Part shown: positions 29,758-38,596 of the stretch, piece after piece
How the letters are laid out: each line of letters starts with the position of its first letter
Position numbering within the stretch: the first letter of the stretch is position 1
Assembly: GCA_031291095.1 (NCBI GenBank)
Contig: JARLJR010000085.1
Coordinates: 62,001 to 126,000 of the forward strand
Reading direction: 5' to 3'
Origin: Legionella sp.
Lineage (GTDB): Bacteria; Pseudomonadota; Gammaproteobacteria; Legionellales; Legionellaceae
Length of the DNA stretch: 64,000 bases
Notes under the pieces: model-generated
Database searches by the model: none
What the model was told of the DNA's origin: nothing
The model's input: the letters and a program-made list of their open reading frames with translations, nothing else
Translations under genes and position numbers: made by a program

Positions 29758-29828
29758 CAAACCGCCCTCCGGTAGTAGCAGGTCAGCCCCACCACACTGG
29801 CGTATTTGGCACATCCTCTTGTTGCAGT

Positions 29829-31970
29829 TTAAGTAAGTTGGCGATTTGCAAATTGTGCAAATAATCCAGGTGCGTTTATCAATGATGCATACGTTCCATG
29901 TTGTTCGATAACGCCATTATTAAAAACATAAATTTGATCCGCATGGCGAACGGTACTCAAACGATGCGCAACAATGATGCGCGTCATTTTCAATTGGGTG
30001 AGATTGTGCTGAATAGTGGCTTGGGTGATGTTGTCTAATGCGCTGGTCGCCTCATCTAAAAGTAAAATTTTAGGTTGGTGAATAATCGCACGTGCAATTA
30101 AGAGGCGCTGTCTTTGTCCAGCGGATAAAGTTCCTCCTCCTTCACTAATGATAGTCTCCATACCCATAGGCATTGCTTCAATATCCTTGGCTAAGTCTGC
30201 TAATATAGCTGCATTCCAGGCATCTTCTAACCCTAAATCACTATTGCCGATAATAGCTTCTAAAATAGTTCCGGTTAATAAAAAATTATTTTGCAATACA
30301 ACACCTAACTGACGACGTAACGCAAGTAAATCTAATTTGGAAATTTCAAGATCATCAAATAAAATGTGTCCCGTGTCAGGGCGTTCAAAGCCTAACAGTA
30401 ATTTAAATAAACTGGTTTTTCCTCCACCAGAAGGCCCCACTAAAGCGATCATCGAGCCAGGAGCAATAGATAATGAAATATTATGTAAAATGTAAGGAGT
30501 GCTCTGTTCATAGCGGAAGGAAATGTTTTTTATATCAATTTTTCCAGTCACAGTAATATTTTTTATCGCTTGATTACGATTTTCTAATGTTGCGCCTAAA
30601 ATAGGTCGGGTACGCTCATATAAAGGAACAATTTTTAATAACTGATCTACTACAGCTGCTATTGCTAATAATCCAGAGAAAAATTCGGTAAACGCCGCAT
30701 AAAAAGTAATAAATGAACCTAAATCAAGCTCGATTACATAAGAAACCAGAGCAAATAAGATAATGATGGTTAGTATTCGATAAATCGTGTTAAAAACCAC
30801 CAGAGCATTGCTTATACGATAATTTTTAAAGAGTAATTTATTTTTTGAAATGAGTAAGGGCGACCATACTCTAAAAGATTCACTTTCAGCATTAGACGAT
30901 CTTAATTTGGTAAGATTGGTGAGAAACTGCAGTATCAGACTAATGTATTTACCGTTAACAAACAAATAGCCCCGTAAAAACTGTAATTGCAGCAATATGG
31001 CCGAGACATTAACTACTAAATTAATCACCGCCAATGCCATAGCAATGAAAGCCAATAAAGGACTATAAATAAACATTAGTATCAGGCTTAGCAAAACAGA
31101 AACGATGCTAAAGAGGGTAATGAGCAAAGAATTAGATAATTCTTTTTGTATTTGATCTATTCCTTCCACCCTTGAGGCTAAATCACCGGCATCATAATTA
31201 GAAAAAAACCTTAGCGGCAATTTGAGCATACGGTCAATAATAGCTGCTTGTAACGAGATATTTACTTTGAATCGGAACCGCAACAAAGTGTAGTACTGGC
31301 TAAATTTACATACAGTGGAAACAATAAGCCCCGCCAAAAGAACAGCACTAATCTGCCATAATAAATGTTGGTCTGCATTAGGCACCGCATCACTAAAGAG
31401 CATCCCCATGGCAATAGGGGTAAATAGACCGATAATGCTTAAAAGAAATTGTAACAAGACTAATTGTTTTAATTCGAACTGTATTCCTTTTTTACAAAAT
31501 TGAATAATCGAGTAAAAATTAAGTGGACCATCTGGTAGCGGTCGGTAAAGATAAAAGGCGATATCCTCTAAGGTCGCTGCCAATTCCGGAGTTAATTGTT
31601 CCTCTGTTTCATTTTCAGGATCGATAAGTTTGTAACTTCCTGTATTAGAACTAATTAAGGCGCAAGGAACCTTATCCTTGACACGAACTACAATAAGCGA
31701 ACCACAATCATTTTTCCACCATTCACCAGATAATTGCACTTTTCGATAGCGAATTTGCGATGCCTGCGTAATCGCATTAAGCTGCTGCGCCAAAGAAACT
31801 TCGGCTGTGGTTGACGGGGCTGGTTGGAGGCGAATCCCTGAAGCGTGGGCCACTAACTGGCTGACTTTAAAAATTGAATCAGAACCATGAATAAATGGCT
31901 CATCTCCCTGAGTGGTGAATACCGTATTAATTTGGGCAACAATTTCGTCGCTTAAGTTTAGTCGCGCCAT
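29829..31970 (-). CDS. NHLM-type peptide export ABC protein without protease domain
   Basis: A 713-residue permease/ATPase. The N-terminal 150 residues are the non-proteolytic accessory region typical of the second ABC protein of NHLM bacteriocin export systems. A six-helix membrane domain spans about residues 165-440. The ATPase shows Walker A GPSGGGKTS, signature LSAGQRQR and Walker B ILLLDEATSAL, all intact. It begins two bases after the stop of the C39 ABC gene and is the last gene of the operon. The two ABC proteins probably work as a pair at the inner membrane. Confidence 0.9.
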   Translation of the reverse strand: MARLNLSDEIVAQINTVFTTQGDEPFIHGSDSIFKVSQLVAHASGIRLQPAPSTTAEVSLAQQLNAITQASQIRYRKVQLSGEWWKNDCGSLIVVRVKDKVPCALISSNTGSYKLIDPENETEEQLTPELAATLEDIAFYLYRPLPDGPLNFYSIIQFCKKGIQFELKQLVLLQFLLSIIGLFTPIAMGMLFSDAVPNADQHLLWQISAVLLAGLIVSTVCKFSQYYTLLRFRFKVNISLQAAIIDRMLKLPLRFFSNYDAGDLASRVEGIDQIQKELSNSLLITLFSIVSVLLSLILMFIYSPLLAFIAMALAVINLVVNVSAILLQLQFLRGYLFVNGKYISLILQFLTNLTKLRSSNAESESFRVWSPLLISKNKLLFKNYRISNALVVFNTIYRILTIIILFALVSYVIELDLGSFITFYAAFTEFFSGLLAIAAVVDQLLKIVPLYERTRPILGATLENRNQAIKNITVTGKIDIKNISFRYEQSTPYILHNISLSIAPGSMIALVGPSGGGKTSLFKLLLGFERPDTGHILFDDLEISKLDLLALRRQLGVVLQNNFLLTGTILEAIIGNSDLGLEDAWNAAILADLAKDIEAMPMGMETIISEGGGTLSAGQRQRLLIARAIIHQPKILLLDEATSALDNITQATIQHNLTQLKMTRIIVAHRLSTVRHADQIYVFNNGVIEQHGTYASLINAPGLFAQFANRQLT

Positions 31971-31972
31971 AA

Positions 31973-34159
31973 TTATTCCATAGTGACCAATTGTTTGTAT
32001 AAACCTGATTGCTGAAGCAGCTCCTCATGCGAACCTCTTTGTACAATTTCTCCTTCTTGGAGCACAATAATTTCATCGCAATCGCGGATAGCACTTAATC
32101 TATGGGCAATAATAATCAAGGTAAACTGACGTTTTTTAATATTATCATAAACTAATTTTTCATTAATCGGATCTAAGGCAGAAGTGGCTTCATCTAAAAT
32201 CAAAATCTTCGGATTCGCAATTAAGGCTCGAGCAATTTCCAATCGTTGTTGCTGCCCCCCACTAAAATTAGTTCCTTCAGTGCCTACTTTTAAATTTATT
32301 CCGCCTTTTTGCTCCACAACCTGTAATAAATCCACATCTCTAAGTGCCGCGAATAGCGTCTCATCTGGAATATCTTTTTTCCATAAAGTCAAATTATCGT
32401 ATAAGCTGGCGCTGAATAGATGGCTGTCCTGTTCGACAAGGCCTACTAGCTGCTCTAAGATTTTCCCATTCATTGTTGAGATGTCAATTCCATCAATATG
32501 TATTGAGCCTTCCCATGGTTGATACAAACCAGCAATTAATCTCGAAAGTGTTGATTTACCACAACCCGTAGCACCAACAATAGCCACACTTTTTCCCTGA
32601 GGAAGACTTAAAGAACAATTTTTCAAAAGAGGAGAATCTAATTTGGAATAACCAAAACTTACATTTTTTATTTCAATATCTGAGCGTATTTGCTGCGGTA
32701 TTTGAGCCTCCTCGTCCAGCATAAAACGCGAAGCGACTGGATGATGCTCGATATCATCAAGACGAGCAATGTCTCCGCGTAGGGTTTGTACATGCCCACA
32801 AAAATCCAATAATTTGAGTAAAGGTGCATTAAAACTTGTTTGTAAAAACAGAAACGCGATTAAAGAGCCAATAGTTAAGGCTCCATTCATAATCAGCAAG
32901 GTGCCATAACAAATAATAATCAGTTGGGTTAATGCAGTGATAAATTGGGGGGGTAATGAAAGGAATCGCTCCAAAATGGCGATATACTGTTGGCTGTTAA
33001 TTGTTTTCGCATGGTATCCAGCCCAGCGCTGAAAGAATAAATCTTCCATAGCAGATGCTTTAATTGTTTCAATCCCCTGCAAGCCATTCATAGTAAATCC
33101 AAAAAGCTTTCCTCGTTCTTGAGAAAGTCGCCAGCTTAAATTTTTTATACTATTCGCTGCAAAATAAAGAAAACCAGCATTAATAAGTGCTGCAATAACC
33201 GCAATAAGGGCTAATTGCCAACTTAGCAAAAACATGATTAAAGCATAAATAAACATGCTAAAGAGATTAATTAGATTGGCACTAAAACCACTTCCCAGTA
33301 ACTCTGTTATTGAATCATTAGCTGCGAGTCGTTGGTTAATATCTCCTGCAGAACGCTGCGTGAAAAAATAAACAGGTAAACATAAGATGTGCCAGAATGA
33401 AGTGCTAATAGCACTTATGGCCAATTTTACTTGTAACTTTAATAACTGTGATAGCTGTAGCCAAATTAATACTCCTTGCACTAATGAGAGCGCAAACATG
33501 CATGTTAATAAAGGAGCTATCCAACTATCTTGACCACGGATGAAAATCTCATCAATAAAAATTTTATTAAAAAATGGGATGGTTATGTTAGGGATAATCA
33601 GCGCAAAACTAGCCAATAAAATAAATGTGAACGTGGCCCAAGAACCTGTCAGACGATTTTTCAAATAATTAATAAATGAAAGTGGCTTCCCGCCAGGACT
33701 AAACTCTTCATTAGGTTCAAAAGCTAAGACAATTCCTGTAAACGATTTTCCTAATTCATCTTCAGTAATAATACGAGGACCAGTGGCAGGGTCATTAATA
33801 TAAACTTTATTTTTAGTGCTGATTTCTTCTAAAACAATAAAGTGATTAAATTCCCAAAATAAAATGCAGGGCAGTGGGATTTGGTTTAAAACAGCCACAT
33901 CATCAATCTGTGCTCCGCGAGCAGTTAGCCCAAACTCACGGGCTGCTTTCAGAATATTGATGGCTTTGCTACCATCTCGCGAAACGCCGCACGCGATCCG
34001 CAATTCTTCGAGTGAAACGTAACGACCATAATAACCGAGAATAATAGCCAAAGCCGCTGCACCGCATTCAGTCGCCTCCATTTGTAACATAATGGGTGTA
34101 CGAATTTTGCGATGGAACGGATTTATTTTTTGCCACAAATTCTTTAGTTGATTACTCAC
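31973..34159 (-). CDS. C39 peptidase-containing ABC exporter
   Basis: A 728-residue bacteriocin-type exporter that cleaves double-glycine leaders and moves the core peptide across the inner membrane. The N-terminal C39 domain has its full active site: oxyanion Gln26, Cys32 in ATECGAAAL, His106 in NHFIVL and Asp123 in INDPATG. A membrane domain follows, then an ATPase with GATGCGKST, FSGGQQQR and ILILDEATSAL. It starts at a GTG that overlaps the HlyD-like gene by eight bases, showing translational coupling. Its presumed substrate, a peptide with a GG leader, is encoded at the head of the same operon. Confidence 0.93.
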   Translation of the reverse strand: MSNQLKNLWQKINPFHRKIRTPIMLQMEATECGAAALAIILGYYGRYVSLEELRIACGVSRDGSKAINILKAAREFGLTARGAQIDDVAVLNQIPLPCILFWEFNHFIVLEEISTKNKVYINDPATGPRIITEDELGKSFTGIVLAFEPNEEFSPGGKPLSFINYLKNRLTGSWATFTFILLASFALIIPNITIPFFNKIFIDEIFIRGQDSWIAPLLTCMFALSLVQGVLIWLQLSQLLKLQVKLAISAISTSFWHILCLPVYFFTQRSAGDINQRLAANDSITELLGSGFSANLINLFSMFIYALIMFLLSWQLALIAVIAALINAGFLYFAANSIKNLSWRLSQERGKLFGFTMNGLQGIETIKASAMEDLFFQRWAGYHAKTINSQQYIAILERFLSLPPQFITALTQLIIICYGTLLIMNGALTIGSLIAFLFLQTSFNAPLLKLLDFCGHVQTLRGDIARLDDIEHHPVASRFMLDEEAQIPQQIRSDIEIKNVSFGYSKLDSPLLKNCSLSLPQGKSVAIVGATGCGKSTLSRLIAGLYQPWEGSIHIDGIDISTMNGKILEQLVGLVEQDSHLFSASLYDNLTLWKKDIPDETLFAALRDVDLLQVVEQKGGINLKVGTEGTNFSGGQQQRLEIARALIANPKILILDEATSALDPINEKLVYDNIKKRQFTLIIIAHRLSAIRDCDEIIVLQEGEIVQRGSHEELLQQSGLYKQLVTME

Positions 34160-35405
34160 CTAATAATTTCCTAAATGCAGGCACCAATAAACTAATCGGA
34201 GCCTGATGGCGAATATTAATTTGTACAGTAACTAACATCCCTGCAGTAATTTTTTGCTGTGGCCCAGTACCTGTTGTCCATTGAAAACCACTGTAGTTGT
34301 TTTGATTTTCCGATAGGCGTACACGGATACTGGTGACCGGACCACTGGTACTGAATTGTTTTACTAATTGTTCGTTATGTAATAAAGCCTCCATACTGTC
34401 CGGAGTGCTAGGAAATACATTGGTATTTACAACAGAGCCTTTTAAGCTACCATATTCTTCTTTTTTTATAAAGATAGGTGTCAATAAAGCCTTCATATGG
34501 GAGGTTACTTGTTGGCCAAAGCGAGACGGTACAAAAACGATTGCATCCAAACCCTGGCCAGTTTGCGCGATGCTTAATATAGGAGAACCACCAGTCACAT
34601 TGTCGCCGGCAGACTTATGAATTCCACTAATAACCCCATTAAAAGGGCTTATCACACGTTGAGAATTAATTAATTCAGCTTGTAGCTGGGCAATATTTTG
34701 CTGTTTTTCGGCAATAGCTGTTTCCTGTTCGCGCAGGCGATCACGCCATTCGTTTCGAGTATTAGATTCAGAAATTTGTAATTGAACGAGTTTGTCTTGT
34801 GTTTCTTGAAGCGTTAATTTTGCGGCATAAAATTCGTGTTCGCTGACGGCGATATCTTGTCGAGTCAAAAGCCCTTTTTTAAAAGCAGCTTGTTTCACTT
34901 CCAGTAAATTCAGAATGCTTTTTAAATCTTCCTGTTGGGATTTAATACTTGTTTCCAGGCCTTGTCGCTCTTGTTCCAGGTATTCTTGTCTTAATTTTAT
35001 TTCTTGAGTAGCCGTTTTTTGTAACTCGTCATATTTTTTCTGTAAGCGTTGCAAGAATAACTGTGCGGTTTCAATTTGTTTTTTTAAGTCGGGGCGATCT
35101 AGAGAGGCAACTACTTTACCTTGAGTAACATATTCCCCCACTTTTACGTTAATTTCTTTAATTTGATTTGCTCCAGCGGGTGCGATGGCATTATAAATAC
35201 CGCCATTTCCGCCAACTAATATTCCACTTCCAGTAGCTCGTGTGGTAACGCTGCCAAAAAAGCTCCACAGTATGAGGCTTGTTAATAATAAAAAAATAAT
35301 AACCAAGAGCAACCAGAGATAGGGAGGAGTTAATTGGATTAGCTCATCATAGCTTAAATTAGATTGTCTATGGGCTAATGCTTCTTCACGATATTTGAGT
35401 GTCAA
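34152..35405 (-). CDS. HlyD-family periplasmic adaptor of the peptide exporter
   Basis: A 417-residue membrane-fusion protein. One membrane helix (about residues 28-52) is followed by a lipoyl-like half-motif (AGANQIKEINVKVGEYVTQGKVVASL), a long coiled-coil hairpin (about 110-250), the second lipoyl half and a beta-barrel domain. It resembles the NHLM-system secretion protein family and would bridge the inner-membrane ABC proteins to an outer-membrane TolC-type channel. No such channel gene is present in the window, so it must be shared or encoded elsewhere. The gene overlaps the downstream ABC gene. Confidence 0.9.
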   Translation of the reverse strand: MTLKYREEALAHRQSNLSYDELIQLTPPYLWLLLVIIFLLLTSLILWSFFGSVTTRATGSGILVGGNGGIYNAIAPAGANQIKEINVKVGEYVTQGKVVASLDRPDLKKQIETAQLFLQRLQKKYDELQKTATQEIKLRQEYLEQERQGLETSIKSQQEDLKSILNLLEVKQAAFKKGLLTRQDIAVSEHEFYAAKLTLQETQDKLVQLQISESNTRNEWRDRLREQETAIAEKQQNIAQLQAELINSQRVISPFNGVISGIHKSAGDNVTGGSPILSIAQTGQGLDAIVFVPSRFGQQVTSHMKALLTPIFIKKEEYGSLKGSVVNTNVFPSTPDSMEALLHNEQLVKQFSTSGPVTSIRVRLSENQNNYSGFQWTTGTGPQQKITAGMLVTVQINIRHQAPISLLVPAFRKLLGE

Positions 35406-35474
35406 TTAATATCCTTTTATTTATAATAGAACTGAGCCAACAGGCTCAGTTTAAGTAAAGTAAAGATAGACAGC

Positions 35475-35666
35475 TTAGGCTAGTAAAGATAAAACTTGTT
35501 GGGGAGCGGTATTAGCTTGAGCCAATGAGCTAACTCCTGCTTGCTGCAGTACTTGAGCTTTGGACATCGATGCGGTTTGAGCGGCAAGTTGAACTGGGGT
35601 GATCACCCCAACACCACCAGATACCGCAGCGAGTTCTTTATCAGTGACCCATGTTACTTTATTCAT
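35475..35666 (-). CDS. Double-glycine leader peptide precursor (bacteriocin-like)
   Basis: A 63-residue peptide heading the export operon. The leader (residues 1-18) ends in KELAAVSGG, the standard C39-protease recognition pattern with Gly-Gly at 17-18. The predicted 45-residue core starts VGVITP and is rich in Ala, Gln, Ser, Val and Leu, with no Cys, Trp or Lys cluster other than one Lys. It has alternating small and hydrophobic residues compatible with an amphipathic helix. GAGGTG lies six bases before the ATG. No lanthionine, YcaO or radical-SAM enzyme and no obvious immunity gene is adjacent, so the core is probably unmodified. It could be an antimicrobial, a signal or a surface peptide. 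Confidence 0.85.
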   Translation of the reverse strand: MNKVTWVTDKELAAVSGGVGVITPVQLAAQTASMSKAQVLQQAGVSSLAQANTAPQQVLSLLA

Positions 35667-35744
35667 AATTCACCTCATTATCAATATGAGAAGCTCCCTA
35701 ATGAGTTACGTACATCCTATCTCTCATAAACATAACTGTAGAAG

Positions 35745-35771
35745 ATGATACTACTTTTGGCCAATAGTCAA
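35745..35771 (-). promoter_or_regulatory. Candidate promoter of the peptide export operon
   Basis: On the minus strand TTGACT (35766-35771) is followed after a short 15-base spacer by TATCAT (35745-35750), about 80 bases upstream of the precursor start. The spacer is shorter than the optimum, so this is tentative. Confidence 0.35.
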
Positions 35772-35917
35772 CTAAGTAAAAAATGTGTAATGTTTTTTCT
35801 TTATGACTAAAATATGATCATTTGGGCGTTTTTGATGTATCGCCACCGGTTAATTAACTCTACTATTCTGAGGAACGATTAAGTCAGGTTTATTGAGCGT
35901 TTACCATACCTGCCATT

Positions 35918-36610
35918 CTAGTTAATCATGAGCAAGCTAAGCAATATCACATTGCTTGTCTCATGGTTACGTGAGTGAATGGACTGATGGAGATATCCTA
36001 GATCCATAATAGTTGATTTAGAGATCTGCTTGGCAATTCCAATAAATGCTCGATTTTGCTCAAATAAATAAGGAGAGGTCCACTGAGGATGGTTGAGATT
36101 GAAAAAAAACTCATCGAAGGTAGAAAAAGAATAGTTGCGCCATTTAAAGGGAATTCTCAACCAAAGTCGTTCACGCAAGCGAAAAGCCGTTTGAGATTGA
36201 TTGCTTTGTCGTCGTTCTTCCAAGCGAGTTCGGCTCTGAAGACTCAAATTAGAATCATTCGCTATTCGCCAGTTTAGCTGCTGCCAGAGTCGTTTTTCTG
36301 TATGGGTTCTATTGGCGGGGGTTTTTGTTAAAATCCAGCCAGGGCCTACAAAGAACATCAGGTTTGGATTAAATTGATAACCTAATCCCCCCAAAAAAAG
36401 AAACTGATTAAAAACCGATGCGTTATCAATCAAGCGCAGTTGTGGTTCTAAGTAATATTTAAAGGATGAATTTTCTGATACAGGACCAATAATGTTTACA
36501 ACCGCCCAATCTTTACTATAAGTCCTGCTACTATTGGCGGTTTGCATGCCAATACAAAGAAAAAAACTGACTATTATCTTTATCCAAAAAGAACAACTTG
36601 TTTTGTCCAT
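35918..36610 (-). CDS. DUF2490-family outer-membrane beta-barrel protein
   Basis: A 230-residue protein with an N-terminal signal segment (IKIIVSFFLCIGMQTANS) followed by alternating amphipathic strands (YLEPQLRLID, FLFLGGLGYQF, LMFFVGPGWIL, NWRIANDSNLSLQSRTRLEERR), the pattern of DUF2490 barrels. It sits 250 bases upstream of the peptide precursor on the same strand. A fragment of a second copy lies downstream of the cassette. Association with the export system, for example as outer-membrane partner or immunity factor, is only suggested by position. Confidence 0.75.
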   Translation of the reverse strand: MDKTSCSFWIKIIVSFFLCIGMQTANSSRTYSKDWAVVNIIGPVSENSSFKYYLEPQLRLIDNASVFNQFLFLGGLGYQFNPNLMFFVGPGWILTKTPANRTHTEKRLWQQLNWRIANDSNLSLQSRTRLEERRQSNQSQTAFRLRERLWLRIPFKWRNYSFSTFDEFFFNLNHPQWTSPYLFEQNRAFIGIAKQISKSTIMDLGYLHQSIHSRNHETSNVILLSLLMIN

Positions 36611-36795
36611 AAAATGCTCATCGCTTTAACTGTTATCCACCTATTTAATAGAGGAAAAACTATTATATCTCATCAGCAGAAGTATTCCAAAGCCAGGAAT
36701 TATTTTAGAGCATGCGTTCACCAGAAATAAAGGCATTTTATTTAGCCCACTTATTTTAGTACCATAGAACCAGGTTTTAAAATAAAACATGATTC

Positions 36796-37200
36796 ATGAT
36801 TACCAAAGAAAAATGGGACAAGCTCGCAGAGCTAATGCATAAACTCAATATCGGTGAAGCAGAACTCATCGAAAAATTTATTGTAGGCAGCGGCAAAGGA
36901 GGTCAAAAGCTACACAAAACAGCATCAACAGTGTACTTAAAACACCTCCCCTCAGGCCTGGAAATAAAATGCCAAGAATCCAGAAGCCAGGAAGACAACC
37001 GATATTTCGCAAGAATGCGGCTTTGTGAAAAAATACACTCATTAGTTAGTGATGAAAAAAGCAAAGCACAACAACAACTTGAAAAAGTAAAACGTCAAAA
37101 GAAAAGACGAAGCAGGCGATCTAAGCAAAGAATGTTAGATGAAAAATCTAAAAAAGGTGCGATTAAAGTATTAAGAAAGTCTCCTCAATCTTATGAATAA
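36796..37200 (+). CDS. GGQ-domain peptide release factor-like protein
   Basis: A 134-residue protein with only the peptidyl-tRNA hydrolase domain of class I release factors: GSGKGGQKLHKTASTVYLKH carries the GGQ motif, followed by a very basic helical tail (KRQKKRRSRRSKQR). It lacks the codon-recognition domains, like ArfB and the C12orf65/mtRF-R group. Such proteins release stalled nascent chains on ribosomes, with the basic tail entering the mRNA channel or binding rRNA. No strong ribosome binding site is visible. It stands alone, with no adjacent release-factor or RtcB gene. Confidence 0.85.
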   Translation: MITKEKWDKLAELMHKLNIGEAELIEKFIVGSGKGGQKLHKTASTVYLKHLPSGLEIKCQESRSQEDNRYFARMRLCEKIHSLVSDEKSKAQQQLEKVKRQKKRRSRRSKQRMLDEKSKKGAIKVLRKSPQSYE

Positions 37201-37211
37201 GACCCTTATAG

Positions 37212-37240
37212 CCTGGGTGTTTGTTTGCAACCAGGGTTTA
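37212..37240 (+). terminator. Degenerate copy of the CCTGGTTGC hairpin
   Basis: CCTGGgTG / CAaCCAGG encloses a loop of about eight bases and lies 11 bases after the release factor-like gene. The stem carries one mismatch. Confidence 0.5.
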
Positions 37241-37311
37241 GAACAATCCAAATAATCCCATGCGTTTCAATTATGCTCTTATTGATATATAATTGAACGA
37301 AATCTAAACGT

Positions 37312-38457
37312 ATGGGATCAGAAATGCCAAATACAAAACAGGGAACTACCTCTATCTTCACTCTTCGACAAGTGCACGAAGCAATTGATATAACAGACTC
37401 GATGGAACAAGCTGCGGCTATGTTGAATACCCAGTGGGGTCGTGCCCCCTTTGTTTTTACAACCTATCTAAAGCAATTAGGAACAAGTTATGATGAATTA
37501 AAGTCTTATGTAATAGATAGCATGGAGGTAAAACATAAGTTTCCTAATTATTTGGTACCTGTTAAGAAAAAGCGCAAAAAGAATGCGGAACTTGATATAA
37601 GTGCAATATATGAGGCATTACAAAATACATTGAATAATAAAGAGATAACCATTTTTTCTTTAGCAAAATCTTTTGAAATAAGCAGCGAAGCGTTTGAAAA
37701 AATATTACTTTCCAGAGGGTTAAGCATAGATTACCTACGTGCTTATCCAGAAGAGTTACCACGCTTATACGACGCTCCGAGAGAACGTAATCATAGTAAG
37801 TACTGCCTCGCTGACATACACCAAGCAATACTTGAAAATAAGCAGCTACACCCCCAAAAAAGCAAAGTGAGCCACGTTGCTTCTGCTAATTTATTCGGTT
37901 TAGCCAGCAGTAAATTTCAATGCTTTTTTTATCAATTAGTTAATCAAAGGATTTTAAAAAACCAGCGGCAAGATGTCTTAACAATGGATGATTTAGCCGA
38001 AATGTCTATCGAAGAAGCACTCCACCATTTTGGTTCAAATTATAATTTGTCGTATGAATTTAAGCCTTATTCACAAGAAGATTTTGAAAACGAGCATAGT
38101 TTACATGATATATATGATGACATTCAGAAAACCCAATTTGGAAAAACATCGATTGCTTTTTATTACGGTATGTCTAACCCGCTTGTATTTGACAACCTAC
38201 TAAAAAAAATGGGAATAGATACAGAGCAGTTATTTAATTTAGGATTGGAACAGGCGCAACAGTTTTTTGGGGATAAATTTGATGTCAAATTGAAAGACAT
38301 TCCAAAAAATTATTTTAAAAAAGCGACTACTCTTACTGCCAGAGCCTCTGAATTAGGTATGTTTAAAAGGATTGTGTCTGAGGAGCTGGACGAAGCACCA
38401 CCAGCCAAGAGAGCCCAAACAGCGGAAGATGACACTCCACACTTGAACTGTAAGTAG
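37312..38457 (+). CDS. Protein with four helix-turn-helix-like repeats and an NLS-like patch
   Basis: A 381-residue protein of unrecognised family. Four units begin with a similar hydrophobic-Asp/Gln-Ile-x-x-Ala-Ile pattern: RQVHEAI (about 19), DISAIYEAL (95), LADIHQAI (167) and LHDIYDDI (265). Each continues with a helical segment ending in a Leu-x-x-x-Gly turn (TTYLKQLG, EKILLSRG, DNLLKKMG). This resembles repeated small HTH domains. Between units 1 and 2 lies the patch PVKKKRKK (83-90), similar to a classical nuclear localisation signal. A nucleus-directed effector or a DNA-binding protein is possible. The internal ATG at 37324 has GGGA six bases upstream and may be the real start. Confidence 0.75.
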   Translation: MGSEMPNTKQGTTSIFTLRQVHEAIDITDSMEQAAAMLNTQWGRAPFVFTTYLKQLGTSYDELKSYVIDSMEVKHKFPNYLVPVKKKRKKNAELDISAIYEALQNTLNNKEITIFSLAKSFEISSEAFEKILLSRGLSIDYLRAYPEELPRLYDAPRERNHSKYCLADIHQAILENKQLHPQKSKVSHVASANLFGLASSKFQCFFYQLVNQRILKNQRQDVLTMDDLAEMSIEEALHHFGSNYNLSYEFKPYSQEDFENEHSLHDIYDDIQKTQFGKTSIAFYYGMSNPLVFDNLLKKMGIDTEQLFNLGLEQAQQFFGDKFDVKLKDIPKNYFKKATTLTARASELGMFKRIVSEELDEAPPAKRAQTAEDDTPHLNCK

Positions 38458-38504
38458 CCCAAATCATACTCATCAATGGGGCAGCAAGCAAACCGGAAAT
38501 TCGA

Positions 38505-38557
38505 AGCACGAAACCCTGGGTTGCTTCACTCCATTCGCAATGACGGCAGTTTTTTCC
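38505..38557. repeat. Remnant of a dispersed repeat ending in CGCAATGACGG
   Basis: The stretch CTGGGTTGCTTCACTCC followed by ATTCGCAATGACGGC resembles one end of a dispersed palindromic element common in gammaproteobacterial genomes. No second arm is visible here. Confidence 0.4.
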
Positions 38558-38596
38558 CACTTATGGGCAAGAGGTTCTGAGTACAAACGGGTGATC

